Shown here in pieces: positions 26,723-36,057 of a stretch of 54,858 nucleotides of DNA; position 1 is the stretch's first letter, and each line of letters begins with the position of its first letter. The position numbers and the translations under genes were made by a program. The notes beneath the pieces were generated by a model. It searched no databases. It saw only the letters and a list, made by a program, of their open reading frames with translations, and had not been told where the DNA came from. Source of the DNA: Lachnospiraceae bacterium (lineage in GTDB: Bacteria; Bacillota; Clostridia; Lachnospirales; Lachnospiraceae); NCBI GenBank assembly GCA_015056885.1, contig SVFL01000016.1, forward strand, positions 1 through 54,858, in the 5' to 3' direction.

Positions 26723-28303
26723 ATGGATATGAAATTAGTTATGAGCACTGCCAGAAGTGCAACTGTTGAGATTGTAGACGGTGGCAGACATTTTACCAAG
26801 AAGCCTTATGTAGTATGTGTAAACGGTGAAGTTTACGGTGTGACAGACAAGACCATTACTTCCCTTTTTGATTTGATTCCCGATTCCAAGCAGCATGTTG
26901 AAGTATATGAGTGTACCGATGAAGCAACTGCTGCCAAGGGTGAGAAACTGGGTGAGGTAAGCTTCAAGACCGAGTATGAGTTTGTAACCTTGAATGTAAA
27001 GAAGTTTGGTGCCAAGGGTGACGGTGAGCATGATGATACGCATTTCATTCAGTCTGCAATTATGGCATGTCCCGCCAACAGCAGAGTGTATTTTCCCGCA
27101 GGTACATATCGTATCACCAGTCTCTTTATGAAGAGTCATACCAGAATCGAGCTGGCAGAAGGGGCAGAACTTAAGGCGTTTACCGACAGAACTATGTTCC
27201 CCACTTTCCCGGCTATGATTGAGAGTTATGATGAAACCGACGAGTACAATCTGGGTACCTGGGAGGGAAATCCTCTGCCGATGTTCTCCGGTATCATCTG
27301 TGGTATTGGCGTGGAGGATGTGATTATTTACGGACGTGGTACTATTAACGGTAATGCTTCCAAGGAGAACTGGTGGCACAATCCCAAGGTAATGAATATT
27401 GCATTCAGACCTCGTCTGTTCTTTATCAGCGGATGTAAGGATGTGACTTTGCAGGGGGTAACCTTCTGTAATTCTCCTTCCTGGACATTGCATCCTTATT
27501 TCAGTGATAATTTGAGATTCATTGGCTTGAATGTATTGAATCCTGCAGACTCCCCCAATACCGATGGTTTGGATCCTGAGTCCTGTAAGAATGTGGAGAT
27601 TCTGGGCGTGAAGTTCTCCTTAGGTGATGACTGTATCGCAGTTAAGAGCGGAAAGATTTACATGGGTAAAAAGCATAAGACACCTTCTGAGAACATTAAC
27701 ATTCGTCAGTGTCTCATGGAGAATGGTCACGGTGCAGTTACTCTGGGTAGTGAGATGGCAGGCGGCGTAGTGAACCTGACTGTTGAGGATTGTATTTTCC
27801 GTCATACGGACAGAGGCCTTCGTATCAAGACAAGACGTGGACGTGGTAAGGATGCAATTCTTAGCAACATTACCTTCCGCAATCTGACTCTGGACCATGT
27901 AATGACTCCTTTGGTAGTAAATGCATTCTATTTCTGTGATCCTGATGGTAAGACACAGTATGTTCAGTCCAGAGATGTATATCCTGTGGATGACAAGACT
28001 CCTGCTATTAAGAAGATGGTATTTGAGGATATGGAGTGTACCAACTGTCATGTGGCAGCAGCTTATTTTGACGGTTTGCCTGAGGCGAAGATTGAAGAAA
28101 TTTACATGAAAAATATTTCCATTAGCTATGCAGAGGAGGCTAAGTGTGATGTGCCTGCAATGTCTGAGGGTGTTGAGAAGAGCAGCAAGAGAGGACTTTT
28201 TGCACGTAATGTATCCAAGTTGACTTTGGATAATGTGAAGATTGAAGGTCAGGTAGGAGAGGCATACGAGTTTATCGGTGTAGATGAATTGGAGGAGAAA
28301 TAA
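26723..28303 (+). CDS. Cytoplasmic polygalacturonase, GH28
   Basis: Hydrolyses galacturonan or its oligomers. The 526-residue protein begins at 26723, after AAGGAG; the longer frame from 26600 overlaps the previous gene. An N-terminal domain (1-90) precedes a right-handed beta-helix that opens VKKFGAKGDGEHDDT. The GH28 catalytic set is complete: NTDG (about 277), GDDC (about 299), NGHGAVTLGS (about 333) and RIKTRRGRG (about 365). There is no signal peptide, so it probably acts on imported oligomers, as an exo-acting member would. The next gene starts one base after its stop. Confidence 0.93.
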   Translation: MDMKLVMSTARSATVEIVDGGRHFTKKPYVVCVNGEVYGVTDKTITSLFDLIPDSKQHVEVYECTDEATAAKGEKLGEVSFKTEYEFVTLNVKKFGAKGDGEHDDTHFIQSAIMACPANSRVYFPAGTYRITSLFMKSHTRIELAEGAELKAFTDRTMFPTFPAMIESYDETDEYNLGTWEGNPLPMFSGIICGIGVEDVIIYGRGTINGNASKENWWHNPKVMNIAFRPRLFFISGCKDVTLQGVTFCNSPSWTLHPYFSDNLRFIGLNVLNPADSPNTDGLDPESCKNVEILGVKFSLGDDCIAVKSGKIYMGKKHKTPSENINIRQCLMENGHGAVTLGSEMAGGVVNLTVEDCIFRHTDRGLRIKTRRGRGKDAILSNITFRNLTLDHVMTPLVVNAFYFCDPDGKTQYVQSRDVYPVDDKTPAIKKMVFEDMECTNCHVAAAYFDGLPEAKIEEIYMKNISISYAEEAKCDVPAMSEGVEKSSKRGLFARNVSKLTLDNVKIEGQVGEAYEFIGVDELEEK

Positions 28304-28304
28304 T

Positions 28305-29141
28305 ATGCAGTTAGGAATCAGATTACATGATACAAAAAAGCTCTGTTTTGAGGAGCGTATTGCGGATGTAAGCCAGCTTGGTTTCAAGTGCGGACATCTG
28401 GCCCTTGCAAAGGTGATTGACGAGTTCCCCACCACCGATGAGGCGCTGACTCCCGGACTGGCTATGTATTTGAAAAATGTATTTGCCAAAAATAACGTGG
28501 ATATTGCAGTGCTTGGCTGTTATCTGAATCTGGCCAACCCCAATCCGGAGAAACTGGCACAGATTACCCATCGTTATATGGCGCATCTGCGTTTTGCATC
28601 CTGGCTTGGATGTGGCGTGGTAGGAACGGAGACCGGTGCCCCCAATGAAACCTATACCCACGTGCCGGAGTGTCACGGCGAGGAGGCTTTGCAGACCTTC
28701 ATCACTAATCTGCGCCCTGTGGTAAAATACGCAGAGCAGATGGGTGTTGTGATGGCTATTGAGCCTGTTTGGAAGCATATCGTATGCAATCCCAAGAGAG
28801 CAAGACGTGTGCTTGATGAGATTAATTCTCCGAATCTGCAGATTATTCTGGACCCTGTAAACCTTCTGGACATCAGCAATTATCAGGATCAGGTGGCAAT
28901 TGTGGATGAGGCAATTGAGCTTTTGGGCTCTGATGTGGCTATGGTTCATTTGAAAGATTTCGTGGTTGAGGATGGCAAGCTGGTATCTGTAGGTGCAGGT
29001 CTTGGACAGATGGATTACACTTCCGTAATTAAGTTTATGAAGACCAGAAAGCCTTTTATTCATGCAACTTTGGAGAATACCACACCTGAGAACAATATTC
29101 AGGTGAAGGAATTTATTCAGAAGTTGTACGATGAAGCTTAA
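28305..29141 (+). CDS. Sugar phosphate isomerase/epimerase (xylose-isomerase-like TIM barrel)
   Basis: A 278-residue TIM-barrel protein of the AP-endonuclease-2/xylose isomerase-like family. GGAGGA (28291-28296) lies eight bases before the ATG at 28305; the longer frame from 28284 overlaps the GH28 end. Metal-site candidates are Glu in AIEPVW, Asp in IILDPVNL, His in VHLKDF and Glu in ATLEN. Substrate unknown; the tight link to GH28 suggests a uronate or rhamnose derivative. Near its end lies the perfect palindrome TGCAGGA-AA-TCCTGCA (29144-29159). Confidence 0.85.
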   Translation: MQLGIRLHDTKKLCFEERIADVSQLGFKCGHLALAKVIDEFPTTDEALTPGLAMYLKNVFAKNNVDIAVLGCYLNLANPNPEKLAQITHRYMAHLRFASWLGCGVVGTETGAPNETYTHVPECHGEEALQTFITNLRPVVKYAEQMGVVMAIEPVWKHIVCNPKRARRVLDEINSPNLQIILDPVNLLDISNYQDQVAIVDEAIELLGSDVAMVHLKDFVVEDGKLVSVGAGLGQMDYTSVIKFMKTRKPFIHATLENTTPENNIQVKEFIQKLYDEA

Positions 29142-29198
29142 GGTGCAGGAAATCCTGCATGTATGGTGATGGGATTTAGGAAGGAATTCGATTAAGCA

Positions 29199-29894
29199 AT
29201 GAAGAACTTAAAGAAATATATTGCATCGTGGCTGTTGATGGTGGCACTTGTGATGTCTGCCGGATGCGGTTATATGGCGGGCTATGATGTTGATGTGATA
29301 GGTGGCGCAGATGGTCCGACCAGTATTATTGTTTCTGAGAGCAGTGAGGCTGGTATAGAATCCTCCTCGGAAGTTGTGGTGGAGAGTGGTGAGGCCGGTG
29401 TCACGCCATCCTCGGAAACCGTGATAGAAAGTAGCGAGGCGGTAGAAACAGAGCCGAGTGGCGAAAAAATGTCCTCCGAGGCATCAAGTGAAAGTAGTAC
29501 AGAGGCTGTTGCTACGGAAAACGAAGAGGCGGCTGGCGGGGAGGATGTAAGTCTTGACCCCGATGGCAGCTACACTACCTGTGAGGATGTGGCGTTGTAC
29601 CTAGAGACTTATGGTGAGCTTCCGGACAATTTTATCACCAAAAAAGAAGCCCGTGAGCTTGGCTGGGAAGGTGGTTCTTTGGAACCTTATGCTCCCGGCA
29701 AATGTATCGGTGGTGATAAGTTCGGTAACTATGAGGGACTTTTGCCTAAGGATGGCGGACGAACCTATAAAGAGTGTGATATTGATACCTTGGGGGCGAA
29801 GAGCCGCGGAGCCAAGCGTATCGTTTATTCCAATGATGGCCTGATTTATTACACGGAGGACCATTATGAGAGCTTTACACTTTTGTATGATTGA
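29199..29894 (+). CDS. Lipoprotein-anchored barnase-type ribonuclease
   Basis: An extracellular guanyl-specific RNase. Residues 1-22 are a lipoprotein signal, with Cys23 in MSAGC (Ser replaces Leu at -3). A short VIGGADGPTSIIVSE segment is followed by a Ser/Glu/Ala-rich linker (about 45-125). The last 105 residues align with barnase: EDVALYLETYGELPDNFITK, APGKCIGGD, NYEGLLP (general base Glu), GRTYKECDID, RIVYSNDGLIYYTEDHYESFT (Arg and general acid His). All catalytic residues are present. The barstar gene follows 76 bases on, so this is a toxin with its cytoplasmic inhibitor, possibly for competition or nucleic-acid scavenging. Confidence 0.9.
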   Translation: MKNLKKYIASWLLMVALVMSAGCGYMAGYDVDVIGGADGPTSIIVSESSEAGIESSSEVVVESGEAGVTPSSETVIESSEAVETEPSGEKMSSEASSESSTEAVATENEEAAGGEDVSLDPDGSYTTCEDVALYLETYGELPDNFITKKEARELGWEGGSLEPYAPGKCIGGDKFGNYEGLLPKDGGRTYKECDIDTLGAKSRGAKRIVYSNDGLIYYTEDHYESFTLLYD

Positions 29895-29970
29895 TGTTAA
29901 ATAGCTATGCCCAAGCTGCATTGAGGGACGGACATTAACAAGTATTAGAAAAACTACAGGAGTGTAAACG

Positions 29971-30255
29971 ATGCAGATAACCATTGATTTAACGAACATT
30001 CGGGATAAGGAGAGCTTCCACGATAAGATACAGGAGGCCATAGACTGTCCGTCTTATTACGGACGTAATCTGGATGCCTTATATGATGTGCTGACAGACT
30101 GCGGTACCATGGAGCTGAATTTTGAGGGATATATGGATTTCGCTCAGGATATGCCCGGCTACAGTGCATCCTTCAAGGATATGTGTCTGGAAGCCATAGC
30201 TGAGAACCATGATTTAGCAATCCTTTTTGACGGGGAACCATTAGAAGAGGAGTAA
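29971..30255 (+). CDS. Barstar-family RNase inhibitor
   Basis: A 94-residue cytoplasmic inhibitor that should bind and block the barnase-like enzyme before export. It aligns with barstar over its length: QITIDLTNIRDKESFHDKI, then CPSYYGRNLDALYDVLTD, with the Tyr-Tyr-Gly and Asn-Leu-Asp-Ala-Leu residues of the inhibitor helix, and the C-terminal strand HDLAILFDG. It lies directly downstream of its presumed partner. The nearby GCGCCC-TTC-GGGCGC hairpin (30265-30279) separates it from the ATPase gene. Confidence 0.93.
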   Translation: MQITIDLTNIRDKESFHDKIQEAIDCPSYYGRNLDALYDVLTDCGTMELNFEGYMDFAQDMPGYSASFKDMCLEAIAENHDLAILFDGEPLEEE

Positions 30256-30294
30256 GAAATACAGGCGCCCTTCGGGCGCAGAAATGAGGGAATA

Positions 30295-31911
30295 ATGTTT
30301 ACAGAGAATCAGATTTATATGGGACTTGCAGAAGGTCAGCGTGTATACATGCAGCTGAACATGTCGAACCGTCACGGTTTGATTGCGGGTGCCAGCGGTA
30401 CCGGTAAGACAATCACTATGAAGACTATGGCTGAGTCCTTTTCCGATGCAGGTGTGCCTGTATTTATGTGTGATGTAAAGGGTGATGTATCTGGTATGGC
30501 AGAACCCGGTGCACAGTCTGAGAGCATGGAGAAGCGTATTGATAAGTTTGGTATCAGGAATGAGTTTTCCTATAAGGCGTATCCGGTGTGTTTCTGGGAT
30601 ATTTATCAGGAAGGTGGCCATCCGGTACGCATTACGATTTCTGATATGGGACCGGACATACTCTCCAGAGTTTTGGGTCTTACTGAGGCTCAGGAAGGTG
30701 TGCTGAATATTATTTTCCGAATTGCAGATGATAAGGGATTGTTGCTTACCGATTTGAAGGATTTGCGCATTATGGTCAATTATGTGTCTGAGCATAAGGA
30801 TGATTATGTGCTGGATTATGGCAATATGTCTACTCAGTCTTTGGGCGGTATTATCCGTGCACTGTTGCCCTTGGAAAATCAGGGCGGTGATTTGTTCTTT
30901 GGCGAGCCTGCGCTGGATATTTTTGACTGGATTCGTACCGATGTGTATGGCAAAGGTATGGTAAATATTTTGAACTGTGTAAAGCTGGTACAGAATCCTA
31001 CTTTGTATGCAAGTTTTCTTTTGTGGATGATGGCGGAGCTTTTTGAGCGATTGCCTGAGGCAGGTGATTTGGACAAGCCGAAGCTGGTGTTCTTCTTTGA
31101 TGAGGCTCATATGTTGTTTGCGGATGCACCTAAAGTGTTGGTGCAGAAGATTGAGCAGGTGGTGAAGCTGGTTCGTTCCAAGGGAGTTGGTATTTATTTT
31201 GTGACCCAGAGCCCGGGAGATATTCCGGACCCTGTACTGGCTCAGTTATCCAACCGTGTACAGCATGCTCTGAGAGCCTATACTCCTGCAGAGCAGAAAG
31301 CAGTGAAAATTGCGGCACAGTCTTTCCGTGAGAATCCGAACCTCAAAACAGAGGATGTGATTATGGAGCTTGGTGTGGGTGAAGCTCTCACTTCTTTCCT
31401 GGATGCGGACGGTGTGCCTACTATAGTACAGCGGACTTCTATCATCTGTCCTCAGAGTCTGATGGCGCCTGCTGCTGAGGCGACCAGACAGAACCTGATG
31501 TCCAGAGACGGTATGAGTAAGTATGACATTGCAGTGGACAATGAAAGTGCTTATGAAGTGATTATGGAGGATCGTGAGGAAGAGGCAGAGCAGGCCAAGC
31601 TTGCTGCGGAGCGTGCCCAGCTTGAGAAAGAGCGTGCGGAATTTGAGGCTCAGAAGCAGAAAGATGCGGAGGCGGAAGCGAAGCTGAGAGCCAAGGAGGA
31701 GGCTGCTGCGAAGAAGCAGAAGGAAAAAGAAGAAGCAGAGGCCCGCAAGCAGAAGGAAAAGGAAGAAGCTGCTGCCCAGAAGAAAAAGGAGCAGGAAGAA
31801 GCTAAGAAAGAGAAGGCGGCGGAGAGACGTAAGACGAAGATTGAAAATGCGTTAATTAATACCGGTGTGCAGGTTTTGAGGCGCGGAATTATGAAAACAT
31901 TGTTTAAATAG
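30295..31911 (+). CDS. HerA-like ATPase, DUF853 family
   Basis: A 538-residue ATPase of the HerA/FtsK superfamily (DUF853; E. coli relative YjgR). Walker A is GASGTGKT (about 32-39) and Walker B is LVFFFDEAHMLF (about 264-275); THE FVTQSP stretch (sensor Gln) follows. Residues about 425-515 form a long charged coiled coil rich in Ala, Glu, Lys and Gln. The C-terminus, NALINTGVQVLRRGIMKTLFK, is the family tail. HerA proteins pump DNA with nuclease NurA, but no nurA is near and the DUF853 role is unproven. It could share the barnase-barstar transcript. Confidence 0.9.
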   Translation: MFTENQIYMGLAEGQRVYMQLNMSNRHGLIAGASGTGKTITMKTMAESFSDAGVPVFMCDVKGDVSGMAEPGAQSESMEKRIDKFGIRNEFSYKAYPVCFWDIYQEGGHPVRITISDMGPDILSRVLGLTEAQEGVLNIIFRIADDKGLLLTDLKDLRIMVNYVSEHKDDYVLDYGNMSTQSLGGIIRALLPLENQGGDLFFGEPALDIFDWIRTDVYGKGMVNILNCVKLVQNPTLYASFLLWMMAELFERLPEAGDLDKPKLVFFFDEAHMLFADAPKVLVQKIEQVVKLVRSKGVGIYFVTQSPGDIPDPVLAQLSNRVQHALRAYTPAEQKAVKIAAQSFRENPNLKTEDVIMELGVGEALTSFLDADGVPTIVQRTSIICPQSLMAPAAEATRQNLMSRDGMSKYDIAVDNESAYEVIMEDREEEAEQAKLAAERAQLEKERAEFEAQKQKDAEAEAKLRAKEEAAAKKQKEKEEAEARKQKEKEEAAAQKKKEQEEAKKEKAAERRKTKIENALINTGVQVLRRGIMKTLFK

Positions 31912-31921
31912 GATTGAAGCG

Positions 31922-31977
31922 AAAGAGAGATTTGTGTATTGCCAAACGGAAAGGCAGTTACATAAATCTCTTTTTTA
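31922..31977 (+). terminator. Terminator of the DUF853 ATPase gene
   Basis: AAAGAGAGATTTGTGTA pairs with TACATAAATCTCTTT, followed by TTTTTT. Confidence 0.88.
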
Positions 31978-32016
31978 ATATTGCTTTAAGAATTTATTAA
32001 CTTACAGTCTATTTCA

Positions 32017-32045
32017 TTGCGTATCGAATTATTTTCTGTTATATT
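32017..32045 (+). promoter_or_regulatory. Promoter of the ABC / VWA gene block
   Basis: TTGCGT (32017-32022), 17 bases, TATATT (32040-32045). It lies between the upstream terminator and the ATG at 32083. Confidence 0.65.
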
Positions 32046-32082
32046 AATTTTGTGCTTTAGCACAGGAAAGGAACTGAAGGAT

Positions 32083-34167
32083 ATGTGGGATAAAATACGT
32101 ATGAAACGATGGGACTGTTTGAAGAAAATATGTGGAGGTGTATTGCTGGCAACAGCACTTGTTGTGGGGCAGGCCGGTGGAATGCATGTATGCGCCAATA
32201 GCGATGTGAAGGATGAGGTATCGGATAAGAGTGCAGAACAGGCGTCGGTATTTGAGATAGATGCAGAGGTTTTGGGGGCTGATAAGAATACCTACAATAT
32301 TCAGGTGAATGTCAAGAATGCCGGTTCGGATTGGGATGGTATTGTGCGTGTATATACACAGGCGGACTATTCCATAGGCAGCTATTACAGCGGAAACTTG
32401 CCCAATGCATATGACACAGCGCTGTCCCTACCTCAGGGAAGTGAAAAACAGTTTATTGTGAAGATGCCTAAGGGAAGTAATCGCAGTGGCGGAAGCAATG
32501 TACATGTTGTTCTTGTGGATAAGAAGGGCAAAGCAGTTGCGGATAAGTTGTTTTACGGTTTGCTTCTGAATGATATGGAAACCATTTCTTTGGGCATTTT
32601 GAGTGATAAATATGCAGAGCTTACTTATTTGGATATGGGAGGTCTTACCATGTATTATTACGGCATGGATATGCCGGTTAAGTTGGTAGATGTAAGCAAA
32701 AGTAAGCTGACGGATTGTCTGGATATGCTGACCATTTTGGTGATTGATGAATATAACACGGATGTTTTGACAGACGAGGAGAAGGATGCATTGTCTCTTT
32801 GGATTGATAACGGTGGTGTGTTGATTGTGGGAACCGGTGCTGCGGCTAAGGAGACACTGGGTGGTCTGAAGGATGTGATACCTGATATGGAATGTCTTAG
32901 TGTATCAAAGCCCGGTGAAGGAACCAATGTTTCAAATAATGAAGATCAGTCTTTGGATGTGACAAAACTTTCCATGGCCAATCTTCAGGGGAAAAGTATG
33001 CTGTATAATGAAAGTTATTTCAGTAAGGGTTTGATGGCATCTGTAGGAGATGGCGCAGTAGGAATTGCACCTTTTTCACTGGTGGAGTTGGGCCAAAAAG
33101 CAGACAGTGCATTAAATGATTTTCCTCAGGAGCAGTATGTATTGAACCTTTTAGAGGAGTATTGTGGTCCTTCCAGCCTGAGATGGAGCAGAGCCGGTGA
33201 TGCCATGAATGTTCAGGAACGATTTGAACATGCGAGAAGTATGATAGGCATGGTTGGTAATGCTAATACGAGTTTGAATTTTGGAATTTTGAAGGTTTTG
33301 GTGGTACTTTATGTAATCCTTGTGGGTCCTGTGCTTTATCTGATTTTACGTGCTGCAAAAAAACGGGAGTGGTATTGGATTGGGGTGCCTGTAACCGCAG
33401 TTGTGGGAATTTTTGTTGTATCTGCGGCGGGAAGAGGATTCGAAGTAGTTGATACCAGCATCCACTCTGTAACGGTAGAAGATTTGTCCGGCAAACAGAA
33501 TGTAAAGAGTTATCTGTATGGTTATAATGCAGATAGGGAAGAGTGGAGCCTGCAAATGGCTGATGATTATGACTATGCCGGATGTTTGGAAAGTTATAGC
33601 AGATATGTAGAGAAAATGGAACTTACAGAGTACTATTACCGTATTCAGAATGAAGGCGGCAAATTGGCTATTGGTATGAATCCGGAGAGCTCGTTTGAGG
33701 ACAGCTATTTCTATGCAGGTAAAGGAAAGGGTGTAAATTCAGGTTTGGGCAAACTGGAAATTTCGGACATTAACATGTCATGGAGTGCTCTGGAGGGAGT
33801 TGTCACGAATAATACAGGCAAAAATTTCGAGTATTTTGCCGTGATTGCAAACGATACGGTGTATATATATAAGAATTTGCCCGCAGGGAAAGCTTTTTCC
33901 TTAGGAAATAACAAACCGGTTTATGCTTCCGGCAGTGGATTCCATATCAGAAGAGACTATGTATATGATTTCCTGCAGGAGATACATGAAGGCGATATCA
34001 AGGAGGATTTGGCATTGACATCTGCATTGGGTGTGGGACTTACAGAGGCATACCCGGAGAATGACAGCAGTAAGGTAGTAATCTGCGGAGTGACCAAAGA
34101 CTGGGATAAAACCATAGATGATACGTGCAATGAGACTTCCTATGGTTGTGTCTATGCTATTTACTAG
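32083..34167 (+). CDS. Membrane-anchored secreted protein with glutamine-amidotransferase-like domain
   Basis: A 694-residue exported protein, first in a long rightward block. The ATG at 32083 follows GGAAAGGAA; the frame from 32017 begins in the promoter. A signal segment lies near 16-34. Residues about 55-170 resemble a beta-sandwich; about 175-280 resemble a class I glutamine-amidotransferase fold (ILSDKYAELTYLD, TILVIDEYNTDVLTDEEKDAL, WIDNGGVLIVGTG) with no obvious catalytic Cys. Two TM segments lie near 402-422 and 430-448, then a C-terminal beta-rich domain. Such proteins often accompany ABC, MoxR and VWA genes. Role unknown. Confidence 0.75.
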   Translation: MWDKIRMKRWDCLKKICGGVLLATALVVGQAGGMHVCANSDVKDEVSDKSAEQASVFEIDAEVLGADKNTYNIQVNVKNAGSDWDGIVRVYTQADYSIGSYYSGNLPNAYDTALSLPQGSEKQFIVKMPKGSNRSGGSNVHVVLVDKKGKAVADKLFYGLLLNDMETISLGILSDKYAELTYLDMGGLTMYYYGMDMPVKLVDVSKSKLTDCLDMLTILVIDEYNTDVLTDEEKDALSLWIDNGGVLIVGTGAAAKETLGGLKDVIPDMECLSVSKPGEGTNVSNNEDQSLDVTKLSMANLQGKSMLYNESYFSKGLMASVGDGAVGIAPFSLVELGQKADSALNDFPQEQYVLNLLEEYCGPSSLRWSRAGDAMNVQERFEHARSMIGMVGNANTSLNFGILKVLVVLYVILVGPVLYLILRAAKKREWYWIGVPVTAVVGIFVVSAAGRGFEVVDTSIHSVTVEDLSGKQNVKSYLYGYNADREEWSLQMADDYDYAGCLESYSRYVEKMELTEYYYRIQNEGGKLAIGMNPESSFEDSYFYAGKGKGVNSGLGKLEISDINMSWSALEGVVTNNTGKNFEYFAVIANDTVYIYKNLPAGKAFSLGNNKPVYASGSGFHIRRDYVYDFLQEIHEGDIKEDLALTSALGVGLTEAYPENDSSKVVICGVTKDWDKTIDDTCNETSYGCVYAIY

Positions 34168-34181
34168 AAGGGAGATAAAAT

Positions 34182-35108
34182 ATGTTACATATCAAGGATT
34201 TGACGAAAAATTACGGCTCCTTTACGGCAGTAAATCATTTGACACTGAATATTCCGGAAGGAGACTTGTTTGGATTTGTGGGACCAAACGGTGCCGGTAA
34301 GACAACCACCATTCGTATTGTGTGTGGGCTTTTGAAGGCAACAAGCGGTTCGGTGCAGATTGGTGATACATCTGCACCGGTAGGCAGTAAGGAGATGAAA
34401 AGACTGATTGGATATGTGCCGGATTTCTTTGGTGTATATGACAATTTAAAGGTAAAAGAGTATATGGATATGTATGGTTCCATGTACAGTATGAATTCCA
34501 GAGATATAGAGAGACTTACCGTAGATTTGTTGGAGCTAGTAAATCTTTCCGACAAAAAGGAGGTTTATGTAGATACGCTTTCCCGTGGTATGAAGCAGAG
34601 ACTTTGTGTGGCGAGAGCGTTACTTCATAATCCGAAACTTTTGATACTGGACGAGCCTAATTCCGGTTTAGACCCCAGGGCCAGAGTGGAAATGAAAGAA
34701 GTATTAATGAATCTTCAGTCTATGGGAAAGACCATTATTATCAGTTCCCATATTTTGTCTGAGCTTTCGGAAATGTGTAATAGTATCGGTATTATGAACA
34801 GGGGGCAGCTGGTGACAGCAGGACGTATAGATGATATTATGGGCAAGCTTCGTGATGACAAGCGAATTCATATTCATGTGGCTTCCGAAATGGAGCCGGC
34901 GGTGCGTCTGTTACACGAGCAGGCAGGTGTTGTAGTGGATTCTGTTCGGGAGAATGAGATTATCATAAGCCATAAAGGCACGGATGAACAGATTTGTGCC
35001 ATGTTGGGGTATCTGATTCAGAATCAGATTATTTTGACCGGGTTCCACAAGGAAGAAGGTAGTCTGGAATCCTTATTTATGCAGTTGACGGGAGGTGGAG
35101 CAGCATGA
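34182..35108 (+). CDS. ABC transporter ATP-binding protein
   Basis: A 308-residue ATPase of an ABC-2 type exporter. Walker A GPNGAGKT (about 37-44), signature LSRGMKQR (about 134), Walker B LLILDEP (about 155), and H-loop ISSHIL (about 188). A C-terminal extension of about 90 residues is usual in this group. AAGGGAG precedes the ATG. Its end overlaps the permease start by four bases (ATGA), so the two form one transporter, with an unknown substrate. Confidence 0.93.
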   Translation: MLHIKDLTKNYGSFTAVNHLTLNIPEGDLFGFVGPNGAGKTTTIRIVCGLLKATSGSVQIGDTSAPVGSKEMKRLIGYVPDFFGVYDNLKVKEYMDMYGSMYSMNSRDIERLTVDLLELVNLSDKKEVYVDTLSRGMKQRLCVARALLHNPKLLILDEPNSGLDPRARVEMKEVLMNLQSMGKTIIISSHILSELSEMCNSIGIMNRGQLVTAGRIDDIMGKLRDDKRIHIHVASEMEPAVRLLHEQAGVVVDSVRENEIIISHKGTDEQICAMLGYLIQNQIILTGFHKEEGSLESLFMQLTGGGAA

Positions 35109-36001
35109 AAATCCGTTTAAATCCCATAGTGAAAAAAGATTTGCAGGTGTCGGCCAGAAGTATGCGCCTTAGCTGGGGACTGTTTGCCTATGAGGCGCTT
35201 TTGACCATGGCCTTTTTGTTGGCCTTGATCGTTATTCAGGAAAATAGCAGCTATTTTTATTATAGGGAAACCAATATTTATAGTGATCTGATTTATCTGT
35301 TCCCGGTGGTGGCGGTGGTGCAGGTATGTATTGTGGCATTGATTGTGCCGATTCTCACGGCGTCTTCCATTTCGGGTGAAAAGGAAAGACAGACCTTTGA
35401 TATTATGCTGACGACCTGTATGTCGCCCTGGTCCATTGTAGTGGGAAAGGTGACTTCTGCGGTAATCCGTATTTTGTTCTTTGTAGTGGGAAGTATGCCT
35501 ATTATGGCACTGTCCTTTGTGGTTGGAGGTATGAGCTGGGGCAATCTTTTGCTGTATGTATTGGCAGTTGTTTTGTTGTCTGTTTTTTCGGGCAGCATTG
35601 GGATTATGTGCTCTGCTTTTTGTAAAAAATCCATTACGGCAGTAATTATGTCTTTTGCAATTTATTGTGTTATTTATGGATTTTCCTTTGTACCGATTCT
35701 GATAACCATCATGATGACCGGACGCAGTGCAGGGGAGTCGGTGTTATTGCTGTTGTTCAATCCTATGGTGTTTTTTGAAGAGTTTTTCTCATTGATGATG
35801 ACGGGAGAAACTTTGATAAATGATATATCCTTTAGCAGAAAGGATGTGGGATTTATTACCTATCACCTGACGCAGAGTGATTTGTGGGTGTATGTATCTG
35901 CAGCTGCAATTTTGCTCTTGTCGGTAGTGTTTATGTTGATTGCGGCATGGAAGGTAAATCCCATGAATGCCAGAGGCGGTAAGAAGCGCAAGAAAGGATA
36001 G
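35105..36001 (+). CDS. ABC-2 type permease
   Basis: A 298-residue integral membrane protein with about six hydrophobic segments (for example LFAYEALLTMAFLLALIVI near 22-41 and VVAVVQVCIVALIVPILTA near 68-86), followed by SGEKERQTFDIMLTT, the cytoplasmic elbow motif of ABC-2 permeases. The last residues are Lys/Arg-rich. Partner of the ATPase just upstream. Similar permeases serve gliding, Na+ or lipid export; none can be chosen. Confidence 0.9.
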   Translation: MKIRLNPIVKKDLQVSARSMRLSWGLFAYEALLTMAFLLALIVIQENSSYFYYRETNIYSDLIYLFPVVAVVQVCIVALIVPILTASSISGEKERQTFDIMLTTCMSPWSIVVGKVTSAVIRILFFVVGSMPIMALSFVVGGMSWGNLLLYVLAVVLLSVFSGSIGIMCSAFCKKSITAVIMSFAIYCVIYGFSFVPILITIMMTGRSAGESVLLLLFNPMVFFEEFFSLMMTGETLINDISFSRKDVGFITYHLTQSDLWVYVSAAAILLLSVVFMLIAAWKVNPMNARGGKKRKKG

Positions 36002-36057
36002 AGGTTCAGACGGCAGGTTCTAAGATGTAAGAAGGCCAAGAAAGGATAGGATGTTCC

